The position numbers and the translations under genes are program-made. The notes beneath the pieces were generated by a model. It had not been told where the DNA came from. It was given only the letters and a program-made list of their open reading frames with translations, and did no database searches. From contig NZ_FYDJ01000009.1 in the NCBI RefSeq assembly GCF_900187425.1, positions 124,001 to 188,000 of the forward strand: a stretch of 64,000 nt of DNA, given 5' to 3'. Source of the DNA: Pseudomonas sp. Irchel s3h14 (GTDB lineage: Bacteria; Pseudomonadota; Gammaproteobacteria; Pseudomonadales; Pseudomonadaceae). Each line of letters starts with the position of its first letter. Position 1 is the first letter of the stretch. Shown here piece after piece: positions 41,041 to 50,198 of this stretch.

Positions 41041-43878
41041 CTAACTTGCGCGCTGGGCTCGTTCAGATTCATCCAGGTGCTCCAGCAGCACCGTTATCGT
41101 TGCATCCCGCAGCTTGATTGCCTCCATCCAGCCCGGCCCCTGCGCCAACAGCGGGGGGCAGACGTTGACGTGGATTGCGCCGTGGCGCGGGAACCACTGA
41201 CCGTCGCGCAACACCCTGCGCGTGCCGCGGATTGCGACCGGCAGCAGCGGCACGCCGACACGCGCAGCGAGCACGAAGGCGCCCATGTGGAAGGGGCGTA
41301 AGCCTGGCTCGCGGGTAAAGGTCCCCTCGGGGAAGAACACCAGCGGCTGGCCAGCCTGTAGCGCCTCGGCCAAGGGCTCCGTGTCTGCGGTGCTGCGCTT
41401 CAGGTCGAAGCGTTCGACGAAGCGGGCGCCGAGCTTGCGCAGGAACAGGCCGGCGATCCACTGGTCAGCCAGTTCGCGCTTGGCAACGAAGCTGAACTGC
41501 GGCGGCAGGGCCGCGCAGAGTATGACGCCGTCGAGGTAGCTGGCATGGTTTGCGGCCAGCACGCACACCCCTGACGCAGGCAGGCGCTCCAGCCCCGAGA
41601 CGCTGAACGGCACCCCCGCCAGGCGCAGGAACAGCCGTGCGGCCGCGCGAGTAAAGCTGCGGCACCAACGCCCGCGCGGCAGGATCGCGACGCCCAGCCA
41701 GGTCAGCGGTGTGACCAGCCAGAACAGCAGCCAGATGTAAGCGGCATACAGAGCGGCGCGGCAGGTCTGCCAGCTGCGGCCGAAATGCCCGCGTACGGCC
41801 TGCAGCACCAGGCGCAGTAGCTGGCGCCACACGGCGAGGTGTGACCGACCCACTTCGCCGCGCTCATACAGTTCACGGCTGGCAGCACGACGAATCTTGC
41901 CGCTGGAGGTCTTCAGTACGCTATGCGGTGGCGCCAGAACGATATCGTCGGGCGGCACACCGGTGAGGTCGATCACGATGCGGTTGACCTCCTGCTGCAG
42001 GCGTTGCCGCGCGACAGCTTCCTTCTCGTAGCTTTCCGCCAACACCACCAGGCGCTCGGTGCCGGTGGCCGGGTCAGGACTGCCGAACACCGCAATGCAG
42101 CCTTTGCGCAGGCCGGGCAAATTGCCGACCGCCGCTTCGACATCATAGGGATAGATGTTGCGCCCGGCACGGATGATCAGGTCCTTCGCGCGGCCGGTCA
42201 GGTAGACCTCACCGCCGGCCATGTAGGCGAAGTCGAGCGAGTCGAACCAGCCATCGCGCAGCACCCGGCGGGTCTCTTCGGGGTTACGGTAGTAGCCACC
42301 GGTGGTGGACGGCCCGCTGAATTGCAGGTGACCTTCGCTGCGCTCGGGGACTTCCACCCCGCTGCTATCGACGATGCGAATCTGATGGCCCGGCAGCGGC
42401 CGGCCGCTGGAGACGAAGCGCAAAGTTGCGCTGGCGTTCGCTTCGGCGGGCAGTGCATTGCCGCGGGCCTGGAACGCCTCGCGCTGCACCCGGTCGATCA
42501 GCGGCCCTCGGTTCAAGGGAGGAAAGGCCACGCCCAACGTTGCCTCGGCCAACCCATAGACCGGCGCCAGCGCGGTGGGCGCCAAGCCATAGCGAACGAA
42601 ACGTTCGGTGAAGCGTTGCAGAGTATCCGGGCTGACCGGCTCGGCACCGTTGAAGGCCACGCGCCAACTGCTCAAGTCCAGACCCTCGAGGTCGCCGTCA
42701 GCGAGTTTGCCCAGGCACAGTTCGTAGGCGAAGTTGGGCGCCGCCGACAACGTGCCGCGGAAGCGGTCGATGGCCCATAGCCAACGCGCCGGCCGCGCAA
42801 GGAAAGCCAGCGGCGACATCAGCACCAGGCTATAGCCGTAATACAGGCTGCCCAGCCAGGCACCGATCAGGCCCATGTCGTGGTACATGGGCAGCCAGCT
42901 GACGAACACGTCCTGTGGCCCCACTTTCAGAACCCCACCCATGGCGCGCAGATTGGCCAGCAGATTGGCGTGGCTGACCATCACGCCCTTGGGTTGGCCA
43001 GTGCTGCCCGAGGTGTACTGCAGGAAGGCGATGTCATCCGGTTGCCGCGGCGGTGTGACGCACTCGCCCCCCTCGCCTGTGAGCTCGGCCACGCTGGCAA
43101 TGCGCGTCAGGCTCGGGACTTGCGGCCGGAGCAGCCGGGCGAGCAGCTTCGCTTGCGTCACGGTAATCAGCACTTTGGCTTCGGCGTTGCGCAGGATGCC
43201 GGCCTGGCGGCGCAGATGGTCCTCTATCTGCGACAGGCGCAGCGGTGGGTAGATGGGCACCGGCACACCACCGGCCAACAGGATGCCGAAAAAACCATGG
43301 AGAAAATCGCGCCCTGTGGGCAGCATCAGGGCCACGGTCTGACCGGTCTGCAAGCCACTGCGTTGCAGCCCTGCGGCCACGGCCAGGGCGCCCTGGTACA
43401 AGGCGCCATAGCTGAAGTCTTCCGGCTGGTCACTTTCACCCAGCAGGCGCACGTGGGGATACTGCGGCTGATGGCGCACCTGCCATTCCAGCACCTCGAT
43501 CAGGGTCCGCGCGGCGTCCGGCGTCTGTCCCGTTGCTGTCGGGGCCTCGCTGTAGTCTCTGGAGGGCAATGGGCGTACCGCCTCGGCGCCCTGTCTGCTG
43601 TGCAGCACGCGCAGTACATCGGCGAGTGTGTCCGCCGAGGCGAACAGGTTTTCCGGTAAGTGCATACCGAATTCGTGCTCGATGCGTGACCAGAGCTCGA
43701 CCCGGGCCAGGCTGTCTACGCCCAGGTCCCGGTCCAGCACGCTGTGCAAGGTGACTTGCAAACCTTCTGCCGCCTGCGGGCGCAACTCGACCACGGTACG
43801 CCGGGCAATTTCGAGCAACTTTTGCGCGTCCCCATCTGAATGGGAAATGGCGCGGGTTTCTGGAGGCGGACGAGACAT
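41041..43878 (-). CDS. ACP / fatty-acyl-AMP ligase / PlsC-type acyltransferase fusion
   Basis: A 945-residue three-domain protein. Residues 15-100 form an acyl carrier domain with the phosphopantetheine serine in DLGVDSLARVEL (Ser56). Residues about 130-680 are a FAAL-like adenylating domain: FLQYTSGSTGQPKGVMVSHANLL, SWLPMYHDMGLIG, AAPNFAYELC, AFNGAEPV, VYGLAEATLGVAF. Residues about 700-945 contain two hydrophobic segments and a PlsC domain with NHASYLDG and FPEGTFTREPGLRPF. This suggests activation of a free fatty acid, loading on the built-in ACP and transfer to a glycerolipid acceptor. The start at 43878 has GAGGGG 6 nt upstream. It is divergent from the UMF1 transporter. The domain order differs from E. 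coli Aas. Confidence 0.88.
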   Translation of the reverse strand: MSRPPPETRAISHSDGDAQKLLEIARRTVVELRPQAAEGLQVTLHSVLDRDLGVDSLARVELWSRIEHEFGMHLPENLFASADTLADVLRVLHSRQGAEAVRPLPSRDYSEAPTATGQTPDAARTLIEVLEWQVRHQPQYPHVRLLGESDQPEDFSYGALYQGALAVAAGLQRSGLQTGQTVALMLPTGRDFLHGFFGILLAGGVPVPIYPPLRLSQIEDHLRRQAGILRNAEAKVLITVTQAKLLARLLRPQVPSLTRIASVAELTGEGGECVTPPRQPDDIAFLQYTSGSTGQPKGVMVSHANLLANLRAMGGVLKVGPQDVFVSWLPMYHDMGLIGAWLGSLYYGYSLVLMSPLAFLARPARWLWAIDRFRGTLSAAPNFAYELCLGKLADGDLEGLDLSSWRVAFNGAEPVSPDTLQRFTERFVRYGLAPTALAPVYGLAEATLGVAFPPLNRGPLIDRVQREAFQARGNALPAEANASATLRFVSSGRPLPGHQIRIVDSSGVEVPERSEGHLQFSGPSTTGGYYRNPEETRRVLRDGWFDSLDFAYMAGGEVYLTGRAKDLIIRAGRNIYPYDVEAAVGNLPGLRKGCIAVFGSPDPATGTERLVVLAESYEKEAVARQRLQQEVNRIVIDLTGVPPDDIVLAPPHSVLKTSSGKIRRAASRELYERGEVGRSHLAVWRQLLRLVLQAVRGHFGRSWQTCRAALYAAYIWLLFWLVTPLTWLGVAILPRGRWCRSFTRAAARLFLRLAGVPFSVSGLERLPASGVCVLAANHASYLDGVILCAALPPQFSFVAKRELADQWIAGLFLRKLGARFVERFDLKRSTADTEPLAEALQAGQPLVFFPEGTFTREPGLRPFHMGAFVLAARVGVPLLPVAIRGTRRVLRDGQWFPRHGAIHVNVCPPLLAQGPGWMEAIKLRDATITVLLEHLDESERAQRAS

Positions 43879-44039
43879 CGGCGGCCCCTCATGACAGGAC
43901 ACTCTGTGTGTAGATCCTTGCCAATTGCCATTATGCGCCTATGGCGGCGACTGGGAATGCCATCATCGATTGCAGCGCTCGCAGGATGGCTGAGCCAGGG
44001 CTAGGCTCTCAAGGACGCAGCGCCTATAGAGAGATCGCC

Positions 44040-45344
44040 ATGCCAGCCAGCCTTGCCCCCGGAGTGACGCGCCGAGAAATCTGGGCTTGGGCGATGTTCG
44101 ATTTCGCCAACTCCGGCTACACAACGGTGGTGATCACCGCCGTGTTCAACGCCTACTTCGTCGCGGTGGTCGCCAAAGGCGAAGCCTGGGGTACGCTGGC
44201 CTGGACCAGCGCCACCGCCCTCTCCTATGTCCTGATCATCCTGACCGCGCCGCTGATCGGCGCTTACGCCGACGCCTTCGCCTGCAAGAAGCGCCTGTTG
44301 TTGTTCAGCACGGTCGGTTGCGTCGCCTTTACCTCTGGACTCGCGCTGGCGGGACCGGGGGAGCTCGGTATTGCGATCCTTTTCATCGTGCTATCCAACT
44401 TCTGCTTCGGCAGCGGCGAGAACCTGATCGCCGCCTTCCTGCCCCAACTCGCCCGTGCAGATGCCTTGGGCAAAGTGTCCGGTTGGGGCTGGGGGTTCGG
44501 TTATATCGGCGGCCTAGTCAGCCTGGGCGCCTGTTTGGCCTTCGTCAGCTGGGCCCAGGCGCAGGGCCAGACTGCGGCGCAGTTCGTGCCGGTGTGCATG
44601 CTGATCACCGCGGCCTTGTTCGCCGTAGCCAGCGTGCCGACCTTCCTGTTCCTGCGCGAACGCAGCCAGCCGCAGCCAGGACGCGGCGGCACGCCTATCG
44701 CGCAAGCGGCGCTGGCGCGCTTCGCGCAGACGCTGCGCGAAGCCGACCGCTATCGCGACCTGCTGCGCTTCCTTGCCTGCACCGTCTGCTACCAGGCCGG
44801 CATCTCGGCGGTGATCGCCCTGGCGGCCATCTATGCCAATCAGGTCATGGGCTTCAATACCCAGGACACGCTGCTGCTGATCTTCGTGGTGAATATCACG
44901 GCCTCCATCGGCGCCGTGCTGTTCGGCTGGTTGCAGGATCGCCTCGGCCATCGCGCCACGCTGGCGCTGACCCTGTTGGGATGGCTCGGCATGGTCGGCA
45001 TGGTCTGGGTCGCACGCGGCCCTGAGCTATTCTGGCTGGCGGCCAACCTCGCCGGTCTGTGCATGGGCGCCAGTCAATCGGCCGGCCGCGCGATAGTCGG
45101 TCTGCTGGCGCCGCCGACGCGCCTGGCGGAGTTCTTCGGCCTCTGGGGGCTGGCAGTCAAACTGTCGGCAATCCTCGGCCCCATGACTTACGGCCTGACC
45201 AGTTGGCTATCCGGCGGCGATCACCGTCTGGCGATGCTGATCACCGGCAGCTATTTCGTGGTCGGCCTGCTGATCCTGGCTGGCGTCGACCTCGAGCGCG
45301 GGCGGCAGGCAGCTGTCAGCTGTACCGAGAGTCTCGAAAAGTGA
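44040..45344 (+). CDS. UMF1-family MFS transporter
   Basis: A 434-residue carrier with twelve predicted membrane helices. The family signature is AWAMFDFANSGYTTVVITAVFNAYFVAVV at residues 15-43; LSNFCFGSGENLIAAFLPQLARADALGKVSGWGWGFGYIGG is the conserved central part of UMF1 (Atg22-like) permeases. The ATG at 44040 follows GAGATCGCC. It is divergent from the ACP-ligase-acyltransferase gene with only about 160 nt between them. The context recalls the LplT/Aas pair, where an MFS protein flips lysophospholipids for reacylation. Confidence 0.85.
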   Translation: MPASLAPGVTRREIWAWAMFDFANSGYTTVVITAVFNAYFVAVVAKGEAWGTLAWTSATALSYVLIILTAPLIGAYADAFACKKRLLLFSTVGCVAFTSGLALAGPGELGIAILFIVLSNFCFGSGENLIAAFLPQLARADALGKVSGWGWGFGYIGGLVSLGACLAFVSWAQAQGQTAAQFVPVCMLITAALFAVASVPTFLFLRERSQPQPGRGGTPIAQAALARFAQTLREADRYRDLLRFLACTVCYQAGISAVIALAAIYANQVMGFNTQDTLLLIFVVNITASIGAVLFGWLQDRLGHRATLALTLLGWLGMVGMVWVARGPELFWLAANLAGLCMGASQSAGRAIVGLLAPPTRLAEFFGLWGLAVKLSAILGPMTYGLTSWLSGGDHRLAMLITGSYFVVGLLILAGVDLERGRQAAVSCTESLEK

Positions 45345-45616
45345 GAGGGACTATCCATATCGGGTCAGTTTTCGCCTGTCGCGACTGCCTCAAATTGGCC
45401 AAAAGCGGTCGCTGAGAATGACCACAAACAGTCATAGAAGGTTTGGCGCTGAAATCGCGCGACACCGACATAATGCCTGCGTCTACACTCCATCAGAGCA
45501 ACTTACGATACAAGCGTGTGGACTGCTGGCCACGGTGGTCGCGTTGATCACATGCGGCGCGAACCTTCTCGACGACGGTATGAACGCCAAGGTGATGCTA
45601 TGCGCAATTTTTACTC

Positions 45617-46372
45617 ATGAACCATTTAGCTATCGGACTGATCGCCTTCGTAGCTATCTTCGGCGGCGCTATGATCGGCATCTTTGCTGCGCGGTCTCTG
45701 CCCGAGCATCACCTCAGCAATGAGTCGCGCAATGCAATCTCTGTTTCGGCGGCGATTGTTGGCACGCTTTCAGCCTTGGTGATCGGCTTGATGATTTCGA
45801 CAGCGAACAATTCGTTCTCGACACGATCGAGTGAAGTATCCAGGATCGCCGTCGACATCGTTCGTCTCAACCGCGTGATGCAGCTCTACGGGCCAGAAGC
45901 GGATGATGCGCGTGCCAAGCTGCGCACCTACGCAGAAGCAAAAATGCAGGAGTTGTTCCCGGCGGCAGGGGAACAGTCAGCGTCAACCGAAGCGACTGTC
46001 CGGATGATGGAGGCGACACAGGAATCGATTCTATTGCTTGTTCCGACTGATCCGAGACAGCGCTGGCTACGCTCGCAAGCGCTCACGCTTTCGGACGATG
46101 TATTACAGGCGCGCTGGCTGCTGGCGGAACAGCGTGCCAGCAACATTCCAATGCCGTTCCTGATCCTGCTGATCTTTTGGCTTAGCCTTGTTTTCGCCAG
46201 CTTCGGCTTGTTCGCACCTCGCAATGCCACGACTATCGTCGTTTTCTGCCTCTGTTCGATTGCGGTTTCGGGAGGCATCACAATGATTCTGGAGTTGGAC
46301 TCGCCCTTCTCCGGCCTCGTCCATGTCTCCGGTGAGCCGATGCGCCAAGCGCTGGCCGAGATCATCCGTTGA
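45617..46372 (+). CDS. DUF4239 (bestrophin-like domain) membrane protein
   Basis: A 251-residue inner-membrane protein with four membrane segments: two near the N-terminus (LAIGLIAFVAIFGGAMIGIFAA, AISVSAAIVGTLSALVIGLMI) and two at the C-terminus (FLILLIFWLSLVFASFGLF, FCLCSIAVSGGITMIL). The motif ELDSPFSGLVHVSGEPMRQAL is the DUF4239 hallmark. The central part is helical and soluble. Function is not established. It is monocistronic; 45345-45616 upstream holds no clear gene. Confidence 0.88.
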   Translation: MNHLAIGLIAFVAIFGGAMIGIFAARSLPEHHLSNESRNAISVSAAIVGTLSALVIGLMISTANNSFSTRSSEVSRIAVDIVRLNRVMQLYGPEADDARAKLRTYAEAKMQELFPAAGEQSASTEATVRMMEATQESILLLVPTDPRQRWLRSQALTLSDDVLQARWLLAEQRASNIPMPFLILLIFWLSLVFASFGLFAPRNATTIVVFCLCSIAVSGGITMILELDSPFSGLVHVSGEPMRQALAEIIR

Positions 46373-46818
46373 TCAATTAGTCGAGGACGGGGTCGACCAG
46401 CACATCAAATTCGCCTAGCCGAAGACCTCACCATGCCCGGAACCGAGACACTCGAGTATCTCCTTTTAGCGGCCACTGCATGGCCGGAGTGGGTTGTTCC
46501 TTGCCGGTCATAGCCACGAAACATGCTGGACAATCCGATGTAAATTGGATGGGCAAGTCTGTGCTATTCCCCCTGAGTAAAGAAATCCATCGCTTCGTGT
46601 AAATCACTTTGGACTGATTCAGAAGGTTCACGTGACAAACTCGATGTATTGGAGGTAATGAAATAAAAAACGACCACTACCGCGAAAGTATTCGCGGTAG
46701 TGGGTGCGGATAGACAAATAGAACTGCACCACCCCGTTGGGATAGTTGATTAATGATTAAAGGTGAACCTTAAAAAGGCTCGCAAAAATGGACTCTATTA
46801 AAAATTGAGTCGTGTCGC
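46373..46818. other. Intergenic region between convergent genes
   Basis: 446 nt without a supported gene. The terminator at 46674-46703 ends the FadL transcript. The remainder (46373-46670) is AT-richer, with no repeat or conserved frame seen. Confidence 0.5.
46674..46703 (-). terminator. Rho-independent terminator of the FadL/ligase operon
   Basis: A perfect 13-bp stem (CCACTACCGCGAA / TTCGCGGTAGTGG) with a 4-nt loop. On the minus strand it is followed by TCGTTTTTTATT, a strong U-tract, about 115 nt downstream of the FadL stop. Confidence 0.88.
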
Positions 46819-48138
46819 TTAGTACCGATAGGTAGCCTGTACAGAAACTCCATTCGCACTATTGTCGTAGTTGGCACTGTATTCAGGTTGAAGACCGGAG
46901 TTGTTCGCCTGCTTTACCGAGACTTTGGAATCCCAGAGATAACCGTAAGCAAAGTCTATCGTCAGATCGGAATTCGGCGAATAAGCACCGCCCAAAGTTA
47001 CGGCTTGGCGATTCCCAACTGGAATGCGCACGCTGCGATCGGCATTTCTGATTGGCGAAGGATCATAGGCATATCCTGCGCGCAGCAGCCATTGTTGGTT
47101 CAATTGATAGGAGGCGCCAACTGCGGTGCTCCAAGTGTCGCGCCAGTTCATTTCTTCGATCACATGTCCCAGGCCAGCCGCCTGACCCACGGGGGAAAGA
47201 CCACTGTTAACTGCCTCGACCTTCTGGATCCGGCTCCAACGTTTCCAGGTGGTCCCCAGGTAGCCCGTCCAGCGACTATTGAAATGATGGGTGATTGATG
47301 TGTCCACGGACTCGGGCATAGTGAGGTTTATCTTGTTGTCATACTTTCCGTCCAGCGGGATAACGCTCGGGGAGCCAGAAACCTCAGTATGCCCTTCAAG
47401 TTCATAGTCCACCTTCGAGTGATAGTTGATCCCCCAACTGGTTGACTCAGTAAAGTCAACCAAGATGCCGACGTTGTAGCCAAGTGCGGTGTCATCGCCT
47501 TTGATGGTGACCAGCGTGTCTTCGCCGTTGTTCAGGGCGCCGGTGGCCAGGTAATTCTGAAGCTTTGCATTGAAACGGTTTATGGTCGGTCCGCCACCAA
47601 TGGACACGTAATCATTGATCCGATAGGCAATGGTGGGCTGCAGGGTTATTTCCTTGGTCGTGCTATAGGAACCATGGTAACGGCCCTGAAAACTGCTCTC
47701 GTAATCATTGATCAAACCACTCGGAGCATAAAGGCCCAGACCAATCGAAAGACGATCATCAAGCGGCGTTGACATATAGGCGAAAGGGACGGCCCCCAAA
47801 GGTACCGAGTCCCCCTTATTTGTTCCTGAGGCACTGCTCTGCGCATCACTAATGTCGTCGCTCACCGAGATGACCGCGGCTCCGCCGGAAATCTCACTAC
47901 GCTTCAACTTGGTCAAGCCCGCTGGATTTCCAAAGATGGTGCTGGCGTCCAGCGCGGAAGACGACCTTCCCGCATAAGCAGTTCCCGCACTGCTTGCACT
48001 TTGTTCGTTCAGGGCTATGCCATTGGCGCCCGCGGTTGTTGAAGCGCTGAGTATCGCTAAGGCGCCGGTTAACTTGATCCAGGAAGCAAATGCTTGCTGA
48101 ACAGAGAAATACGGGATCGCACGGTTATTCACTTTCAT
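46819..48138 (-). CDS. FadL/OmpP1/TodX-family outer-membrane channel
   Basis: A 439-residue outer-membrane beta-barrel. The signal peptide covers about residues 1-37. The mature N-terminus NGIALNEQSASSAGTAYAGRSSSALDASTIFGNPAG is the FadL hatch signature (NPA motif). It ends with VSVQATYRY, an aromatic C-terminal residue as expected for barrel assembly. The ATG at 48138 has AGAGGTGG upstream. Family members take up fatty acids or aromatic hydrocarbons (TodX, TbuX). It is the last gene of the dioxygenase/hydrolase/ligase operon, supporting a hydrophobic substrate. Confidence 0.93.
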   Translation of the reverse strand: MKVNNRAIPYFSVQQAFASWIKLTGALAILSASTTAGANGIALNEQSASSAGTAYAGRSSSALDASTIFGNPAGLTKLKRSEISGGAAVISVSDDISDAQSSASGTNKGDSVPLGAVPFAYMSTPLDDRLSIGLGLYAPSGLINDYESSFQGRYHGSYSTTKEITLQPTIAYRINDYVSIGGGPTINRFNAKLQNYLATGALNNGEDTLVTIKGDDTALGYNVGILVDFTESTSWGINYHSKVDYELEGHTEVSGSPSVIPLDGKYDNKINLTMPESVDTSITHHFNSRWTGYLGTTWKRWSRIQKVEAVNSGLSPVGQAAGLGHVIEEMNWRDTWSTAVGASYQLNQQWLLRAGYAYDPSPIRNADRSVRIPVGNRQAVTLGGAYSPNSDLTIDFAYGYLWDSKVSVKQANNSGLQPEYSANYDNSANGVSVQATYRY

Positions 48139-48296
48139 TGTCCACCTCTTATTCTTTTTGTTGGTTGCACGCAGGCAAGGCTTCGCCTTCCGGTGCACTT
48201 GGCAGTGCCGGTTGGAGTTGATCGAAGTTGTGTTAAACGCCCTGGCCGAACAGCGCCAGGGCACGACTGCTGGACTTACAGATGTGAATCAGAAAC

Positions 48297-50198
48297 TCAA
48301 TTAAGCCACTCGACTTGAAAGCTATAGCGCCCCAAGAGCGGAGCCAGTACTTCTTGGCCAGTTCCGGCCCTGATGCAGGCGACATGCCCACGGCGATTGT
48401 CCTGTACCACCTCTACCTTAACTTCCTTCAGACACATACGTTCCACCTCCTGCTGGACTACTCTGGCAATCTCCCGCTGCTGCAAGGCGGGCTTGAATAT
48501 CTTGCCCACGGCAGTCAGCGGCAACGCTTCGAGGATTTCAATCCGCTTGGGAACGGCTGCCCGCTCGCTGATGTTGAGATGCGCGAACGACTCAAGCTCT
48601 TCAGCGTTACAGGTGTGCCCGGGGCGCAGTTGAACGTAGGCGACCGGCACCTCGCCCGAGTAGGCATCGGGGCTGCCGATTGCAGCGGCCAAGGCGACAG
48701 CAGGATGCGCCTGAAGAGCCTCCTCGATTTGCTTCGGATCGATGTTGTGACCGCCACGGATGATCAACTCCTTCTTGCGTCCGGTCAGCCAGAAATAGCC
48801 CTGCGCATCCTGGCGACCCAGATCGCCCGTATTCAGCCAGCGCTGACCGTCGATATCGATCCAGAGGCCCTGGTTATGACGCTCCTCCAGATAGCCATTG
48901 AAGAGGTTCGGCCCACTGATCGTGATGAGGCCGATCTCATCCACGTTGGCGTCGCGCAGGTACTCTCCCGAATCGTTGAGCAAGACCGCGCGCATATTCT
49001 GGTAGGCGATCCGTATCCCGATGGAGCCGATATGGCGCTCACCATGGGGTGGATTGATGGATGAGACGCAGGCGCCCTCAGTCAGTCCGTAACCTTCAAG
49101 GATTTTCACCCCGGTACGGTTCTCGAACTCTCGGAAAAGCTCAGCCGGCATGGGTGCGGCGCCACACATGGCAAAGCGAAGACTGGACAGATCGCGGCCC
49201 TGCCATTCATTTTGCAGAAGTGCAGCATAGACAGTAGGCACGCCGGAAAAGAGGTTGATACCGAAGTGCTCGACCATCTCCCAGAATCGTGGGATCACCC
49301 CCTCGCCACGATACCCCTGAGGCGTCCCGAGGATCACATGATCGCCTTGAGTCCAAGGCATCAGTCCCGTCACCAGCTGGCCATTGACATGAAATAGCGG
49401 CAGGCCACAAAAGATAACCTGACCCCCACTGCGTGGCTGCAAATGAGCGGACACAGCCCAGGCATTGAATACTTCCGAACCATGGGTACGCGCGGCGATC
49501 TTGGGGAGCCCGGTGGTGCCGCCAGTACAGATGTAAGAAGAGCACTCATCCTGGCGGATTTGACGACCGCTCTTCAGGTATGTGTGTGGCTGAGTATTCA
49601 TCAGCGATTGCCAATCGTGGATCGCGATGCCGCTGTGTAAGTCTCGTTCCTTCAGTGCCACGGCGTTAAGAGCCCCACGCACAGATTCGCAGACATAGGG
49701 TTCCATGCTGACCCAGACAACAGACCTGACCGTGGGTAACTGATCCAGCTGCGAAGCCAGTTTGGGCCACAGATCGCTGCCTGGTGTCGGCGCGAGTGTC
49801 ACCATCACGGATGCCTTTGCGGCATTCAGCAAGCCAGCCATCTGCTTGGCTTCAAGCATAGGATTGATCGCCATGACGATCCCCGCCGCCTCCCCGCCCC
49901 ATAGAGTGAAGTGGGTTTCTGGCAGGTTTGGCAGGATGAAGGCAATCACCTCACCCGGTTTTATGCCCAGGTCATGGAAGGCATTTGCCGCGCGGGTAAT
50001 ATCCGCGAAGAGCTGGGAGTAGTTCCACTCGCTGGTGCGCCTGAAATCAGCGGCATTGGCGAAGAAGCTTAGCGCCGGCGCCTGAGGGGTACGCTCGGCC
50101 GCCTGACGCAGCGCTTCATAAGTGCTGCAAGCCAGACCACGCTCCGACAAGGGGACTCGTTCGAGACTTTCGATGTCATCCAGGGTCTGCACAACCAT
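48297..50198 (-). CDS. Acyl-CoA synthetase / AMP-dependent ligase
   Basis: A 633-residue adenylate-forming ligase. Core motifs are SYICTGGTTGLPKIAARTH (P-loop, about 215), GYGLTEGACVSS (about 360), WLNTGDLGRQDAQGYFWLTGRKKELIIRGG (about 450) and the C-terminal lysine in AVGKIFKPAL. These define a CoA ligase for an acyl or aromatic acid. The ATG shares one base with the FAH stop (TGATG). It probably activates an acid released by ring cleavage for beta-oxidation. The C-terminal 60 residues after the lysine are longer than usual. Confidence 0.9.
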   Translation of the reverse strand: MVVQTLDDIESLERVPLSERGLACSTYEALRQAAERTPQAPALSFFANAADFRRTSEWNYSQLFADITRAANAFHDLGIKPGEVIAFILPNLPETHFTLWGGEAAGIVMAINPMLEAKQMAGLLNAAKASVMVTLAPTPGSDLWPKLASQLDQLPTVRSVVWVSMEPYVCESVRGALNAVALKERDLHSGIAIHDWQSLMNTQPHTYLKSGRQIRQDECSSYICTGGTTGLPKIAARTHGSEVFNAWAVSAHLQPRSGGQVIFCGLPLFHVNGQLVTGLMPWTQGDHVILGTPQGYRGEGVIPRFWEMVEHFGINLFSGVPTVYAALLQNEWQGRDLSSLRFAMCGAAPMPAELFREFENRTGVKILEGYGLTEGACVSSINPPHGERHIGSIGIRIAYQNMRAVLLNDSGEYLRDANVDEIGLITISGPNLFNGYLEERHNQGLWIDIDGQRWLNTGDLGRQDAQGYFWLTGRKKELIIRGGHNIDPKQIEEALQAHPAVALAAAIGSPDAYSGEVPVAYVQLRPGHTCNAEELESFAHLNISERAAVPKRIEILEALPLTAVGKIFKPALQQREIARVVQQEVERMCLKEVKVEVVQDNRRGHVACIRAGTGQEVLAPLLGRYSFQVEWLN

